Shown: piece after piece, positions 32,323-44,169 of the stretch
Numbering within the stretch: position 1 is the stretch's first letter
Layout of the letters: each line of letters starts with the position of its first letter
Source: Magnolia sinica
Taxonomy: Eukaryota > Streptophyta > Magnoliopsida > Magnoliales > Magnoliaceae
DNA length: 64,000 nucleotides
Reading direction: 5' to 3'
Assembly (NCBI RefSeq): GCF_029962835.1
Contig: NC_080587.1
Span: 58,557,528 to 58,621,527, forward strand
The notes under the pieces: model-generated
What the model was told of the DNA's origin: nothing
The model's input: the letters and a program-made list of their open reading frames with translations, nothing else
Database searches by the model: none
Position numbers and translations under genes: made by a program

Positions 32323-33840
32323 TTTGAAATATGCATATTTAGGTCAAGATGAGACATACCCGGTGGTGATCTCTACCCACCTGGAGAAAGAACAGGAGAG
32401 TATGCTTATATCTACTCTCATTGAGCATAAAGGAGCCCTGGGATGGACGATAGCGGACCTCAAAGGAATCGATCCTTCGATTTGTACTCACCGCATATAT
32501 CTTGAGGATAATGCAAAAACCGCTTAGCAACCACAACGTAGACTAAATCCAAACATGAAGGAAGTGGTTAAGGCCGAGGTTCTTAAACTTATTGGATGTG
32601 GGTATTATATACCCTATATCCGATGACCCAATGGGTGAGTCCAACTCAAGTGGTCCCTAAGAAGTCCTAATCACCATCGTAGCCAATGCTAATAATGAAC
32701 TCGTACCAACCAGATCACTACGGGTTGGAGAATGTGCATTGACTACAGTAAGTTGAATAACGTCACGAGGAAAGACCACTTTCCCTTACCATTCATTGAT
32801 CAGATCCTGGAAAGGTTAGTGGTCATTCCTATTATAGTTTCCTCGACGGTATTCGGGCTACAACCAGATAGAGATAGCCCTCGAAGACCAGGAAAAGACC
32901 ACATTTACATGTCCCTACGGCACCTTTCGCTTATCGAAGGATGCCATTCGGACTATGTAATGCCCCCGCCACCTTCAAATGATGTATGCTTAGTATCTTT
33001 TCTGATATGGTGGGGCAATATCTAGAGGTCTTCATGGACGATTTCTCTGTTTACGGTCCATCTTTCAGCAAGTGCTTGGAAAGTCTTAAATGTGTGCTGA
33101 AAAGATGTGAAGAAAAGAACCTGGTACTTAATTGGGAGAAGTGTCATTTCATGGTTCAGAAGGGAATTGTCCTTGGGCATATCATCTCGTCCAAAGGAAT
33201 CGAGGTAGATAAGGCAAAAATCGATCTTATCTCTAACCTACCTCCACCAAAGAACATCAGAGACGTGCGATCCTTTTTAGGACACGCAGGGTTTTACAGA
33301 CGATTCATAAAGGACTTTAGTCTCCTCTCTCGTCCATTATGTAATCTTCTTCAAAAGGATGCTCCGTACGAGTGGACTGAGCAATGCCAGGAAGCTTTCA
33401 CCAAGCTTAAGGGCACGTTAACCACTGCACCTATCATGCAGCCACCCGACTGGAACCTTCCTTTTGAGCTTATGTGCGACGCTTCTGATTATGCTCTTGG
33501 GGCGGTCCTAGGCCAGAGAAAAGACAAGAAGCCCTACGTCATTCACTACGCAAGTAGGACTCTAAATCCTGCCCAAGTAAACTACTCGACTACGGAAAAG
33601 GAACTCTTAGCCGTGGTGTTCGCCTTGGACAAATTTAGGTCCTACTTGATCGGATCCAAGATTATTATCTACACCGATCATGCAGCACTTAAGTATCTTC
33701 TTTCTAAGAATGATTCTAAGCCCCGCTTGATACGATGGATCCTTCTACTCCAAGAATTCGATTTGGAAATTAAAGATAAAAAGGGAGTAGAGAACGTAGT
33801 GGCCGATCACCTTTCTCGCCTTAATACCTCTGATTCCCTT
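32297..33840 (+). pseudogene. Athila reverse transcriptase and RNase H
   Basis: RT entry (LKYAYLGQDETYPVVIST, LGWTIADLKGIDPSICTHRI) ends at a TAG at 32525. The region to 32985 shifts frame at least twice: MCIDYSKLNNVTRKDHFPLP is legible at 32732, and the segment after LERL is scrambled. From 32986 one frame stays open through the RT active site FMDDFSVYG, the connector [20 protein letters not shown] and RNase H, whose acidic residues are all present (CDASD, TEKE, YTDH, VADH). The N-terminal half of RT is therefore damaged and the C-terminal half is not. Confidence 0.88.
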
Positions 33841-35181
33841 GAGGCGACCCATATCAATGACATGTTCCCTGATGAACAACTATTCAGAGTCTCCCATTCA
33901 CCTTGGTTTGCGATATTGCTAACTATCTTGCTACAGTGTGCCATACCGACACAATGGACCGCGCAAGATAAGAAGAAATTTTTACCGAGGTGCGCAACTT
34001 TTCCTGGGATGATCCTTATTTATTTAAATATCGCTGACCAAATTCTAAGGAGATGTGTACGACGAAATATTACCCACCCCCTTCTGTCACTCAGAGGCCC
34101 TGTGGTGGTCACTTTTCTCGCTAAAAAGACCACGGCCAAGATTCTCCAGTGTGGCTTTTATCGGCCCACTATGTTTAGGGACACTCATGAGTTTTGCAAA
34201 GCTTGTGAGCGTCCGTAAATTGGGAGCATTGTCCCGTCGAAATATGATGCCTTTGAATCCCATTCTTATCATCAAGGCATTTTTCGGGGCATCGATTTCA
34301 TGGGACCATTCCCCCAATCGTTTGGAAATCTGTATATTTTGCTCGCCGTGGATTATGTCACTAAATGGGTCGAAGCGATTCCGTGTCGAAAGAATGACCA
34401 TCGCACGGTCATTAAATTCCTAAAAGAAAACATCCTTTCTCGATTCGGAACGCCTCGAGCCATCATTAGTGATGGGGGCTCACACTTTTGTAATAGACCA
34501 TTCGAGAGCTTAATGAAGAAATACGGTATCTCTCATAAAGTGAGCACCCCATACCATCCACAAACAAGTGGACAAGCTGAGATTTCGAATAGGGAGATCA
34601 AACACATTTTGGAGAAAACGGTTAACCCAGATCGTAAGGATTGGTCAATCCAATTGACCGATGCCTTATGGGCATACCGTACTACCTTTAAAACCCCTAT
34701 TGGAATGTCTCCCTTTAGACTTGTCTATGGGAAAGCTTGTCACTTGCCTGTGAAGTTGGAACATAAAGCGTACTGGGCGATCAAAAATCTTAATTTCAAT
34801 CTGGACAACGCTGGCTCGCTACGCAAACTTCAATTGAATGAACTTGAAGAAATCCGGAATGATGCATACGATAATGTGAGAATTTACAAGGACAAGATGA
34901 AAACATTTCATGACCAACACATTTTGCGAAAATCATTCACGCCTGGTCAGAAGGTCCTTTTGTACAATTCTCGATTACATCTCTTTCCGGGTAAGCTTCG
35001 ATCTCGTTGGACCGGCCCTTACATTGTTGTTACTGCTTATCCTCATGGGGCCGTTGAGATAAGAGATCCCGACAATGGCAAGGAATTTAAAGTCAATGGC
35101 CATCGATTGAAACCATTTGTCGAGAAATTTGATTCAGAGGACATGTCCATGCCTCTGACTGATCCTGTTTACCAGGAATGA
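33841..35181 (+). pseudogene. Athila integrase, one frameshift
   Basis: The zinc-binding region is weak and partly frame-shifted (34055-34260; [20 protein letters not shown] legible). After a frame change near 34218-34300 the core is open: [40 protein letters not shown] and [19 protein letters not shown] give the D, D and E residues. The C-terminal part includes [20 protein letters not shown] and the [20 protein letters not shown] chromo-like end. The stop is at 35179-35181. Confidence 0.9.
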
Positions 35182-36108
35182 TCTTCTAGTCTGATGGAGG
35201 TATAGGTAGGTTTATCGCTTTCATAAGATTATGGTAGTTGCTTTGGTCTGGCTGAAGACGTTAAACTTAGCGCTCCTGGGAGGCAACCCAGCTTTTCAAC
35301 TTATTTCATTTTCCTAGCTAGTTCAATGTTTGTGGGTAACATTCCTGCAAACCCTCACGAGACTACAACTCGTCCACTAGGGGTAACCTAGGGGTTTAAA
35401 GGCTTATTGCATGCGCTAAATGCAATCGAGAGCACCTGCGAAAGTGGTATAGGTAGGATTTTATTTTTGTTAGTTTTGTGTTATTTTCTCTCTCGTGCTG
35501 ACTGGATTCCATGCTGCGATCTCTTTGAAAGTCTCTCATGATTCATCATCCAGGTACTATCTTCCCTTCACTTTTTCTTTACTTTTGTTGTTCTATGCGC
35601 ATTCCATACTCATATCTTTTACATTGAGGACAATGTAGCTTTTAGGTTGGGAGTGGGAGATTAGTTTACCTAATCAGTATTTTCTTGAGCAAAAAAAAAA
35701 TTGTGAAAATTTTTAAATTTTTTCTGGACTTTCTGGTGAATTCAAAGTGATTTGACAACCATCTTTGATTTAGAATCACAGGATATGGAATGTTGGTGAT
35801 TTACTGCTCTTGGATTCAGTTGCTCGTTAGATTTCACAGTTAAGTTTAATTATTAATCCATGATTAGAAGTTGTAAACATTGATTGAGTCATGATTTCAC
35901 ATGTCACATCTCGCTTACACATCAAGATTTCAGTTTGAAACTGAAGGGTTAATTTTTGTGATCAGTAAGCATAGAAGGAACCAACTGGAACAATTGCCCG
36001 TCAAGATCAATTAAAAGGAAGAAATACCGTTGAAAAAGGTTAGGCAAAGAATCTTCACTATAGGTTTGCTCCCTATAAGTGTGGACTTCATTCCCCTTCT
36101 TGGTTTTT

Positions 36109-36142
<34 letters not shown>

Positions 36143-36499
36143 GAAGGAATGAAAAGATGATCTTTGAGGCAAGCTTTGGTTATTATGAATTCTCTTGTTG
36201 ATTACCAACGATATCCTGAAATAAAGAATTGAATATTAATGTTGAAAGTTGGGATTACACTTTACATCTGTGGAACTCAATGTTTAGGATTATTTCTAAT
36301 TAAGGGACTAATACTTTGAATGAAGTTTACCGTGTATTTGAGTCTAGGAGAGAGTAAGGCCCAACATTCATGAATTGTTGAATTCTGAATATCTAGATTG
36401 TTTTCCAAAATCACTCGAGTTCATAGAAATTCTCCTGTAATTCTCAACTTATTTTTCGCATACTTTGCTCGGGACTAGCAAAATGCTGGTTGGGGGTTG
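35182..36499 (+). other. Athila 3' untranslated region and polypurine tract
   Basis: No env-like ORF. It holds the lineage motif TTGAGGACAATGTAG (about 35624), a poly(A) run (36113-36140) and GGACTAGCAAAATGCTGGTT before the G-rich tract GGTTGGGGGTTG (36488-36499) directly abutting the 3' LTR, the probable plus-strand primer. The same layout is seen at 44.2-45.2 kb. Confidence 0.7.
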
Positions 36500-38709
36500 T
36501 GTTGAGGGTCAAATATTGCATATCGACCCATGTATTGTATGGATTTACAAGCATGACACCGCTTTAATAGCCTAATTTAATTGTATTTGTGATGCAGGCG
36601 TCTTCATGAGCTTGGATTGAAAAGGACACTAAAAGCATGGATTTACCGATCCGATGACACTAAAGCATGGGACGGACTCTAAGACCAAGAGCGACGGAAT
36701 TATACACCAGGGGTCCGCGAAATCGGGAATTGAAGCTCAAGTGGCCTGAAAAGTGTTCTAAATGCAAGATCATAGGGTTCCCACCATCTGATCAGATCAA
36801 AACTCCATACGTGTCCTGAAGACCATAAATGAACCGTACACGTGAAATTTCAGCTCCTGGATCACTGTGGAAATGGCCCAACGGACAGATCAGCCCACAA
36901 ATTATCAATCTGGGGCCCGCCAGATAGCTGGATATACTTCATTTTTGGTGTCAACCCCTTAAATGAGATAGAGAAACGGATGGATGGAGCGGATTTAGCA
37001 TGAACATCATGATGGCCCCCACCTTAGGTTGCATGTGTACACATTCATGGATGTGTGCAGCGCACCGGACCCATGAAATCGGTCAGCGCGCTCGCTGACC
37101 GATCCCTTCTCCAACACAGGTTCTTTCACCTGCGAACGCGAAACAGAGCCTGCGGAAGTGTCTTGTGGGCCACCATCATGATGCGACGGTCCGATCTGGA
37201 CCGTCCATTGGAATCCCACGGGTCCACTGGCCAAGACCTAGGTGACCTTCTGGCCCCATGCAGATGCAAACACGGAGATCGATGTACAACATAAGATGAA
37301 CGGTGAATTGAGTGAGTACAATGGGCCACACAAGAACCCACGAAAACTACTCTTCCCCGACTGATTTTTCACAAGGAATTCAATGAACGGTGGGGATTTC
37401 TCAACCGATTTCGATCAGGGCCTCCACCAACGTCCCAGCGCAAGAAGCGCCAAGCTCTGTTGCGCGCAACCGAGATGTTCGGGCCATTCCGTGATCAAGA
37501 TGCTGATCTGATCAACAATCCAGTCCGCTCAAATGATAGATCAAGCGATCTTGAACCCCACCAAGAAGTCCGATTCCAATTCTTGACGATCAGTCATCCA
37601 AAATCTCAAGCCAAACGGAGGTGTGTTTCCGTGTTCCGTCTGCTGCGCACGCTGCTGCCGCGCCTGGCTGCGTAAAGAAGAGTGTCTTCGCACCCTATTC
37701 CGGGTAGGACTCCCGGACGACAGTCCTGTATAAGAAGACGTAAAAGGGGAGAGAGAGAGAAAGAGGTTCTGGGAGAGGTTCTGCTGCTGTGCACGGCTTG
37801 GGAGAAAGACAGGGACGTGGAGAGTTGCTGCTGTGCACGAGAGGAGTGCGGCTGGACGGTGGTTGTTCTCCAGGAAGTGCGGAAAGGCTGGCAGCGTTTT
37901 GAGGATTGGAGGACAGACAGAAGAAAAGAAGACAGGGAGAGAAGATGAGAGAGAAAAGATAAGGAATTTTTCTTCATTTTATTCTCTTTTTCATTTTCTT
38001 TTCCTTTCTATATGTTTTGGGTTTAGGCCAATCATGAGTGGCTAAACCTCTTAGCTAGGGCTAAGAGGTGAAGCTTGTAGCGTGATGGGATAAGTCTTCG
38101 CTTGCGCCTTTGTTTAGACTGAATTGAAGTTGATTTAATCTTATTCTGGGAATGTACTTTTTGTCTTTAATGGTCTGTTGTGACTAAAATTACAATGGAT
38201 CTGCGATGATTTTGAGTATTACTTTTTCCCCTTTTCATGTTTGTAAAGTCAGGAAGCCCTGTCGTTCACCATTGTCCCACGGGCATGGTAGGATGACAGT
38301 ACCCTTCCTGATCCTCATACATGGTTGATTGGTTGGTAATTAGTTTAATTCTGTTGTTTGCTTTGTCTCCTGGGCATGGTTAGATGATGGAATCCATTCT
38401 GATTCATATACCTTTCGTCTCTTGAAAACCAAATCAAGTAAGTTCAGTTTGAATTCCATATGCGAGCATAAGATCTCCCTGATCTCTCCAAGTGGATCCT
38501 CTGAATCCCTAGTTTCCATCCTCTGAATTCCTTAAAGTTTTAATTATTCCACAATTATTTCTTAAATTCTATTTTGTTTAGATCGCATCTTAGTCTAGTT
38601 CTAGTTCTACTTGATTTCAGATAACGTACAGGTATCAGTCCCTGTGGATTCGACCTCGGTCTTACCGAGTTTATTACTACATCACAACCCTATACTTGGG
38701 GAGTGAACA
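36500..38709 (+). repeat. Athila 3' LTR, 2,210 bp
   Basis: Nearly identical to the 5' LTR and ending GAGTGAACA against the TTGAG target copy. Its TATAAGA box is at 37729-37735. It differs from the 5' LTR by small indels such as an extra CTGCGGAA-like segment near 37148. Confidence 0.95.
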
Positions 38710-38857
38710 TTGAGTGCCTCACGAGCAGAGTCGCAGCCCTCAATAGGTTCGTCACCAAAGTTATGGATAAGTGCCTTTCATTCTTCCGACAACTGAAGGG
38801 CAAGATAAAGCCGACATGAAATGACGACTATGAACAAGTCTTTCAACAGCTTAAGGG
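38710..38857 (+). pseudogene. Tat RT-RNase H connector fragment
   Basis: Directly after the Athila target duplication TTGAG the Tat frame resumes with SRVAALNRFVTKVMDKCL and FFRQLKGK, the conserved segment between RT and RNase H. One stop lies near 38817. It ends at CTTAAGGG (38850-38857), the left copy of the target duplication of the next insertion. Confidence 0.8.
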
Positions 38858-39689
38858 TCTGTTTGATTTCACAATTCACCCGTGAAATTCTCGAAATTAC
38901 GGCTGTCAGAGATATTTCCGCCGTTTGAATATAAAGTGAGATTTCCTGCAGAATTTCTTCCTACGGAAGAGATGCAATGGTTATCCGCACTGGAACGAAA
39001 TCACGTATGTAATGGCTCGGTGCACGCATATGCAACGCATGGGGTGTTCGGAAGCTTCATGTGGGGTCCACCGTCATCGACAAAGGAGATCCGCACTCTC
39101 CATCACACCAGGTGGCTGATTTTATGGGTTAACCCTGGATGGTTTTGCGATGTAGGAGTTGGGTCTCCCATCTCCTTCAATGGTTGCAATGGCTTGTACT
39201 GGGCTCTTCTATATTGTGATCCACTTCGTAGTGGTGGAAGTTTCATTTTTGGATTAAACAGCTTAATCCTTATTACGGAAATACTAGTCGGCATGGATGG
39301 TAGCAAACACATGTATGGTGGACCATATTTGAGATCGGATAGAGGGTCTTCCACCCACCTAAAGCTCCATCGTAGCCTACTACTACAAACAGCTATCACC
39401 CGTAGCCATCATTTTTCACCAGTGACGTGAGACGGATGGGTTGAAATATGAATCTGTTCCTCAGGAGTAAATAATCACTGTGCCTGCAACGGAGTAATGT
39501 TATAAAAACATCACGACGTCCGTGTTAACAATCACCCTCTACCGTCACTAGGTTCCTGGTATGTGTTCTGTTCTATCTGGATCGTCTTCTTCGTTTTTCA
39601 ATACGAATGCAACCTACTTATCATCTTCTGTTGCAACAGGTAAAACGAGTTGTCAGTTTCCTACCATTCTTCATCCTCTCAACAGGTCA

Positions 39690-39770
39690 GTTGGATCTCA
39701 AAACGTAGCCATAAATGGGTGAAACACATACATCATAGTGGGCCCATAGAGCACCGACCATAATCCAGTG
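39690..39770. repeat. GGCCCAC repeat, right-end fragment
   Basis: AAACACATACATCATAGTGG followed by GCCCATAGAGC is the right end of the family unit alone. Confidence 0.5.
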
Positions 39771-39868
39771 GCTGCTGGCAGGGGATTAGCCAATCTGTGT
39801 TCCAAACCCTGTACGACAAAGGATATGGACGCAGATTTGCAAAGGCCCTTAACCGGACCGAAACACAT

Positions 39869-40384
39869 TGCGTACTAAGTAACTCAGTACGATAAGCATA
39901 CTGAGTAGACTCTGTGGGGTCCACCGTGATACACGTATTTTATCTACTCCGTCCATCCATTTTAAAAGATAGATGTATGTCTTAAGACCAAAAATGAAAT
40001 ATATCCAAATCTCAAGTGAACCTCACCACGGGAAACATGTGAATTGAAATTCTACCGTTGAAAACTTCTCAGGCCCACAGAATTTTTGGATCAAGCTGAT
40101 ATTTGTGTGGTCCTTTCATCCATATCTATGTGATGTTATGAACAGGTTGGATGACAAATAAACATCACCGTAGGCCCTATCAAGGTTTCAAGGGTGGAAG
40201 TCATTATGCCCACTGTTTCCTTCGGTGTGGTCCACTTGACCTCTGAGCATGTTTGTATTTTAGACTCAACCATTAAAATGATCTGTAAAAACGGATGGAC
40301 GGCGTGGATAACCCACATACATTCATAGTAGGCCCATCTGAGTTTACTCAGTACGATAAAAGCATACTGAGTAACTCAGTACGC
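39869..40384. repeat. GGCCCAC repeat, copy I, with GCGTACTNAGT ends
   Basis: Outer inverted ends GCGTACTAAGTAACTCAGTA and (reverse complement) GCGTACTGAGTTACTCAGTA extend about 45 bp, followed inward by the usual core (TCTGTGGGGTCCACC on the left, GTAGGCCCATCTGAG on the right). This is a third end type for the family. Confidence 0.75.
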
Positions 40385-40429
40385 AATCCTATTTCCACCC
40401 GGACTGTATTCCATTCGGGCAAGGCGCTG

Positions 40430-40575
40430 TGGGGCCCACCTCAATGTACATATTCTATCTACCTCGTTGATCTTCGTTAGTACATCATTTTAAGCTAAGA
40501 TCCCAAAAAATTAGGATCATTATGGATCACCATTAAAAGTTTCTATCCATGTCGTCCATCCATTTTGGATCATTA
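40430..40575. repeat. GGCCCAC repeat, left-half fragment
   Basis: CTGTGGGGCCCACCTCAATG and ATTCTATCTACCTCGTTGAT open a copy that loses similarity after about 145 bp. Confidence 0.5.
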
Positions 40576-41262
40576 TTTTAGTGAAAGGTTGTAATGAGCT
40601 ACGCCCATCCATCTGATCAGTGGCCCATAACTTAACGGTAGAAAATAAAGATGACAATGGTAGAAGGAACAGGATGACCTACTCATCCATTCATGATAGG
40701 GCCTAAAAATTGGATGATCCAAAATCAATGGCTAAAATTACTAGCAGACACGTGTGCATGATCGATGCCTTTCAGTGGGCACACCCCAGCGTGGCCATAA
40801 CTTAAGGAAAAATAAGGCCCATGGAAGGACGGATGCCCACTCACCAACTTGATAGTAAAATGGATGTCAAAATAATGGTAACCGAATTCCACCACAGAAG
40901 CTCATGTGATCTTCAGATCAATTCCTAAGAATTTCCCGAACCCACCTTGCCCATGGAACGATGATCCACCGGGAAATGATCCCCAAAATGGCCCCCTAAC
41001 AATCGGACGCACATGTGCTAACTTTGATGCACACATTGTGATGGTACCGTATTCCCACGATGCACACTAGAGATCTCAGATAATCTGGGTCATTTACAAG
41101 CTACAAATCAAACAGCGTCAGGTAAGTCTTCACCGTATTTACAGCCATCACGGGAGCAAGCAAACAGGATCACCCAACTACTACTTCCACCCGAAAGTCT
41201 TGCAGGCGGAAATGTAAATAATGATTATTTACATTTTCATTTGCAAGCTATAAATCAAACAG

Positions 41263-42190
41263 CTTCAGGGGTACTTGGGGGCACCTCTGCTACTATCCAA
41301 GCCCGAATAGGGAGAGCCACTACTGCTCTATATGGCTGTCTCATCCGCGGTGGTTAGCTCGGCATTGATACAAGAAGTCAGAGGTAAGCAACTCCATATG
41401 TATTACGTCAGCAAGGCACTAGTCCAAGTTGAGACTAGATACACTAATATCGAGAAGCTCGCGCTGGCCTTGATCGTGTCATCGTGACGTCTCCGCCCCT
41501 ACTTCAGTCCCACGCCATCGTGGTCCCGACCAATCAGCCCCTCCATCAAGTGCTTTAAAAACCTGAAGTGTGAGGAAGACTGACGAAGTGGCGATTGAGC
41601 TCAGCGAATTCAGCATCGAATACCGACCTTGAGTCGTTATCAAGGGCCAGGTAGTGGCTGACTTCGTTGCTGAGTTCACCAATGCCGAGCCCTCAGAAGA
41701 AGCCAAAAACGAGGAGGAAATCAACCTGCAAGAGTGGACCCTTCATGTTGATGGGTCTTTCAATTCAAAGGGCAGTGGAGTAGGGATAAGTTTTGTGGCA
41801 CCCGACCAGACTTGCACATAGTACACCTTGAGATTTGGGTTCCCGATGTCCAACAACGAAGCAGAATATAAGGCACTCCTCGCCAGGCTCAAGGTGGCGA
41901 AAGCTATGGGAGCCCAAGCCCTGAAGATCCACAACGATTCACAACTCATCATCAACCAAGTCACTGACAAGTACCAAGCCAAGGGAAGAAAATGATCACC
42001 TACCTCCAGAAGGTGAAAGAGCTTATTGGCAAGTTCAGTAAGTGTGAAGTCACCTTGGTCCCTCGAGTAGAAAATTCTCGTGCAGATGCCCTGACAAAAC
42101 TAGTCACAACAGATGACGAAGACATAGCCGAAATAGTCTCGATCGAGTTTTTACTGAGCCTAGCATCAACCGATTTGAGCTAAAGGAAGC
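41263..42190 (+). pseudogene. Tat RNase H region, frameshifted
   Basis: It starts with the right copy of the 8-bp duplication (CTTCAGGG) and the YLGAPPLLSKPE connector. A first RNase H-like stretch contains YYVSKALVQVETRY and EKLALALI. After frame changes a second RNase H1-like domain follows (WTLHVDGSFNSKGSGVGI, then MSNNEAEYKALLARLKVAKA and IHNDSQLIINQV), which is typical of the dual RNase H of Tat. The stretch 41992-42183 continues in frame with KVKELIGKFSKCEVTLVPR. Confidence 0.8.
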
Positions 42191-43435
42191 ATTTCTTGTC
42201 ACCTTGACACCCAGATGGATGGACTCGATCATAGGCTACCTCCAGAGGAATGAACTACCCGACGACAAGCTCCAAGCGCGAAGAATCTGAAACCAGGCAG
42301 ATGATAGGGAACGTCCTATACAAGAGGGGATTTTCCCTACCATACCTTAGGTGCCTCCAACCCGATGAGGCCCAATATGTTCTGAGTGAAATCCACGAAG
42401 GAATCTGTGGCAACCATTCGGGTGGAAGAGCACTAGACTATAAAGTGATTCGACAGGGATACTACTGGCCGACCATCCATGAGGACGCCAAACATTATTC
42501 GAGGAAATGTGACAACTGCCAATGATTTGTCACAATACCTCGACAGCCTTCCAAACAGCTGACCCCGATGACTGGCTCCTGGCCATTCGCATAATGGGGG
42601 ATTGATGTCATAGGATCACTGCCGATGGGCAGAGGTCAAACCAAGTTCGATGTCGTAGCTGTTGACTACTTCACCAAGTGGGTTGAGGCCGAGCCGCTGG
42701 CCAAAATTATCGAGCAAAATATTACTGACTTTGTCTGTAAGAACATCATCTGCAGATATGGGCATTCCATACACTATTGTCACTGATAAAGGCAAGTAGT
42801 TCGACAACGCGTGCTTCCAAGGACTACGAGAAACTTGGTATCCATAATGCCTACTCATCAGCTAGGCATCCTCAGGCCAATGGACAGGTTGAGGCGGTTA
42901 ACAAGATCATAAAAAATCATCTCAAGACCAAGCTCGAGAAGTCCAAGGGAGCTTAAGCCGAGGAGTTATCACATGTCCTCTGGGCATATTGAACAACTGC
43001 TCAGACCTTAACTGGAGAGACTTCTTTCTCCTTAGCCTTTGGTGCAGAAGCCATAGTACCAGTAGAAGTAGGACTTTCGACTGCGTGCATTGAATCGTTC
43101 GACGAAAGTCAAAATGCCGAGCAGATAACCCTGAGTCTAGATCTCCTCGAGGAAGAAAGGGGACGAGCACAGTTGAAAATCGCCGCCTATCAACAGCGGG
43201 CCACCCGGTACTACAACTCCAGTGTTAAGGTGCGCCAATTTTGAGTAGGGGATTTAGTCCTTCGAGAAAACTTTCAGAACACCAAGGAACCCAGTTCTGG
43301 GACATTGGGTCCGAGCTGGGAAGGACCCTAAAAAGTAACATGCACGACACGACTAGATGCATATCGACATGAATGGGCAGCCCTTGCCTCATCCGTGGAA
43401 CACCGAGCACTTGAAGATCTTTTATTCCTTAAAAG
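42191..43435 (+). pseudogene. Tat integrase remnant
   Basis: The zinc-binding N-terminal domain is intact in 42250-42525: the two His and two Cys lie in EIHEGICGNHSGGRAL and CDNC. The core starts with WGIDVIGSLP and AVDYFTKWVEAEP, then shifts frame near 42770, just before the second catalytic Asp. It reappears with HPQANGQVEAVNKIIKNHL, so the Glu region is present. The C-terminal part (QNAEQITLSLDLLEEER and the VKVRQF/VGDLVL stretch) runs to about 43435 with two further stops. Confidence 0.8.
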
Positions 43436-43915
43436 GAATTTAAAAGTTCTAGATATGTCGAACATGTTAATCGACTCAATGATTTATCTGTTAACTAAGA
43501 GCGATAACCCTTTTCAAAAAAAGGTGTTATTAATACTACTATTTTTCCTCTACTATTTTATTAATTCTATAATAAAAGAACTTCTCCAGGTCAGGGGAAG
43601 GGAATTTTTTTTAACATTATTATCCCGACTATCCGAGCTATATGAATGGCCACTGGGACTTCCCTCAATTTAAGGGAAGAAAGTCCTTCTAAGTACTCGG
43701 CCTACTACTATGTGGTTGGCCTATTGATTCTATCGTGCACAGCCTACCACTACATAATTAGCTTATCGGCCCTACGTTACTCGACTTACTTGTTCTACTT
43801 CATCCGACCTACTAATTATAGTAACTTGAGAAGATCACACACAACATTCATGACCAATCATTGCAAAAATATTTTTTTTTTCATTAACAAAGGAAAGGGC
43901 ATTATAATGCAAAAA
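43436..43915. other. Tat 3' region between integrase and antisense ORF
   Basis: AT-rich sequence with no coding signature. GGCCTACTA/CGACCTACTA words recur between 43690 and 43815. Confidence 0.4.
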
Positions 43916-43917
43916 CT

Positions 43918-44160
43918 GAAAAGTTTTGCAAGTAGTAGAGGGGGTGAGGCTTGGCCTACTCTATGGGGGGCATGCTCGGCTTCGATAGGGGTCAGGTCTT
44001 CAGCAGGGGCTAGGCCTCTAAGAGTCTCATTGGCCAAGCAGCTTAAGTCGAGCTCCAGGTACTTCTGCCTAACATGCTCTCGACACTACTCGTAACCAAG
44101 GTTGAAGGATTCGTCTAGCTCATCAGCTCGCTCCCTGGAGGCCTTGTATGCCTCCACTGC
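43918..44160 (-). pseudogene. antisense ORF remnant of the Tat element
   Basis: On the minus strand from 44160 downward one frame reads AVEAYKASRERADELDESFN, then after a single TAG stop continues CREHVRQKYLELDLSCL and an acidic tail. Tat-clade elements (for example Retand) are known to carry an extra ORF antisense to gag-pol before the 3' LTR, and position and orientation fit. Function of that ORF is not established. Confidence 0.55.
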
Positions 44161-44169
44161 TACAATTAC

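Larger units (their letters stand above)
26903..38709 (+). mobile_element. Athila-lineage LTR retrotransposon, 11.8 kb, TSD TTGAG
   Basis: It starts TGTTGAGGG and ends GAGTGAACA, with LTRs at 26903-29109 and 36500-38709, and is flanked by TTGAG at 26898-26902 and 38710-38714. The primer site matches tRNA-Asp and gag-protease-RT-RNase H-integrase follow in Ty3/Gypsy order, with Athila hallmarks (the TTGAGGACAATGT motif in the 3' untranslated part). No env-like ORF is present. It is inserted in the RT of a Tat element. The coding region is disrupted, so the copy cannot encode its own proteins as read. Confidence 0.95.
38858..41262. mobile_element. 2.4-kb DNA-transposon-like insertion, 8-bp TSD
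   Basis: The left end TCTGTTTGATTT and right end AAATCAAACAG are inverted over 11 bp. The flanks are CTTAAGGG (38850-38857) and CTTCAGGG (41263-41270), an 8-bp duplication with one mismatch, fitting hAT. Excision of the block plus one flank copy returns the Tat RNase H connector to frame. No transposase was found. The interior contains a GGCCCAC repeat (39869-40384) and partial copies. A second CAAGCTACAAATCAAACAG end-like copy at 41099-41117 suggests duplicated ends. Confidence 0.65.
25616..44165 (+). mobile_element. decayed Tat-lineage Ty3/Gypsy element, interrupted twice
   Basis: The coding order protease, RT, RNase H, integrase and antisense ORF is that of the Tat clade (Retand/Ogre type). 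The element is split by the Athila element at 26903-38709 and by a DNA-transposon-like block at 38858-41262. Removing each insert with one copy of its target duplication brings the surrounding frame back together. Gag and both LTRs were not identified. Many stops and frameshifts show it is old and inactive. Confidence 0.85.

Noticed and set aside
31902-32357. 151-codon minus-strand frame opposite the Athila protease
   Set aside because: Shadow of the plus-strand pol sequence.
38851-38870. PIF/Harbinger reading of the 38.86-kb insertion (TAA TSD, GGGTCTGTTTG end)
   Set aside because: The right end lacks a matching CAGACCC-TAA. The 8-bp TSD model also restores the Tat frame.
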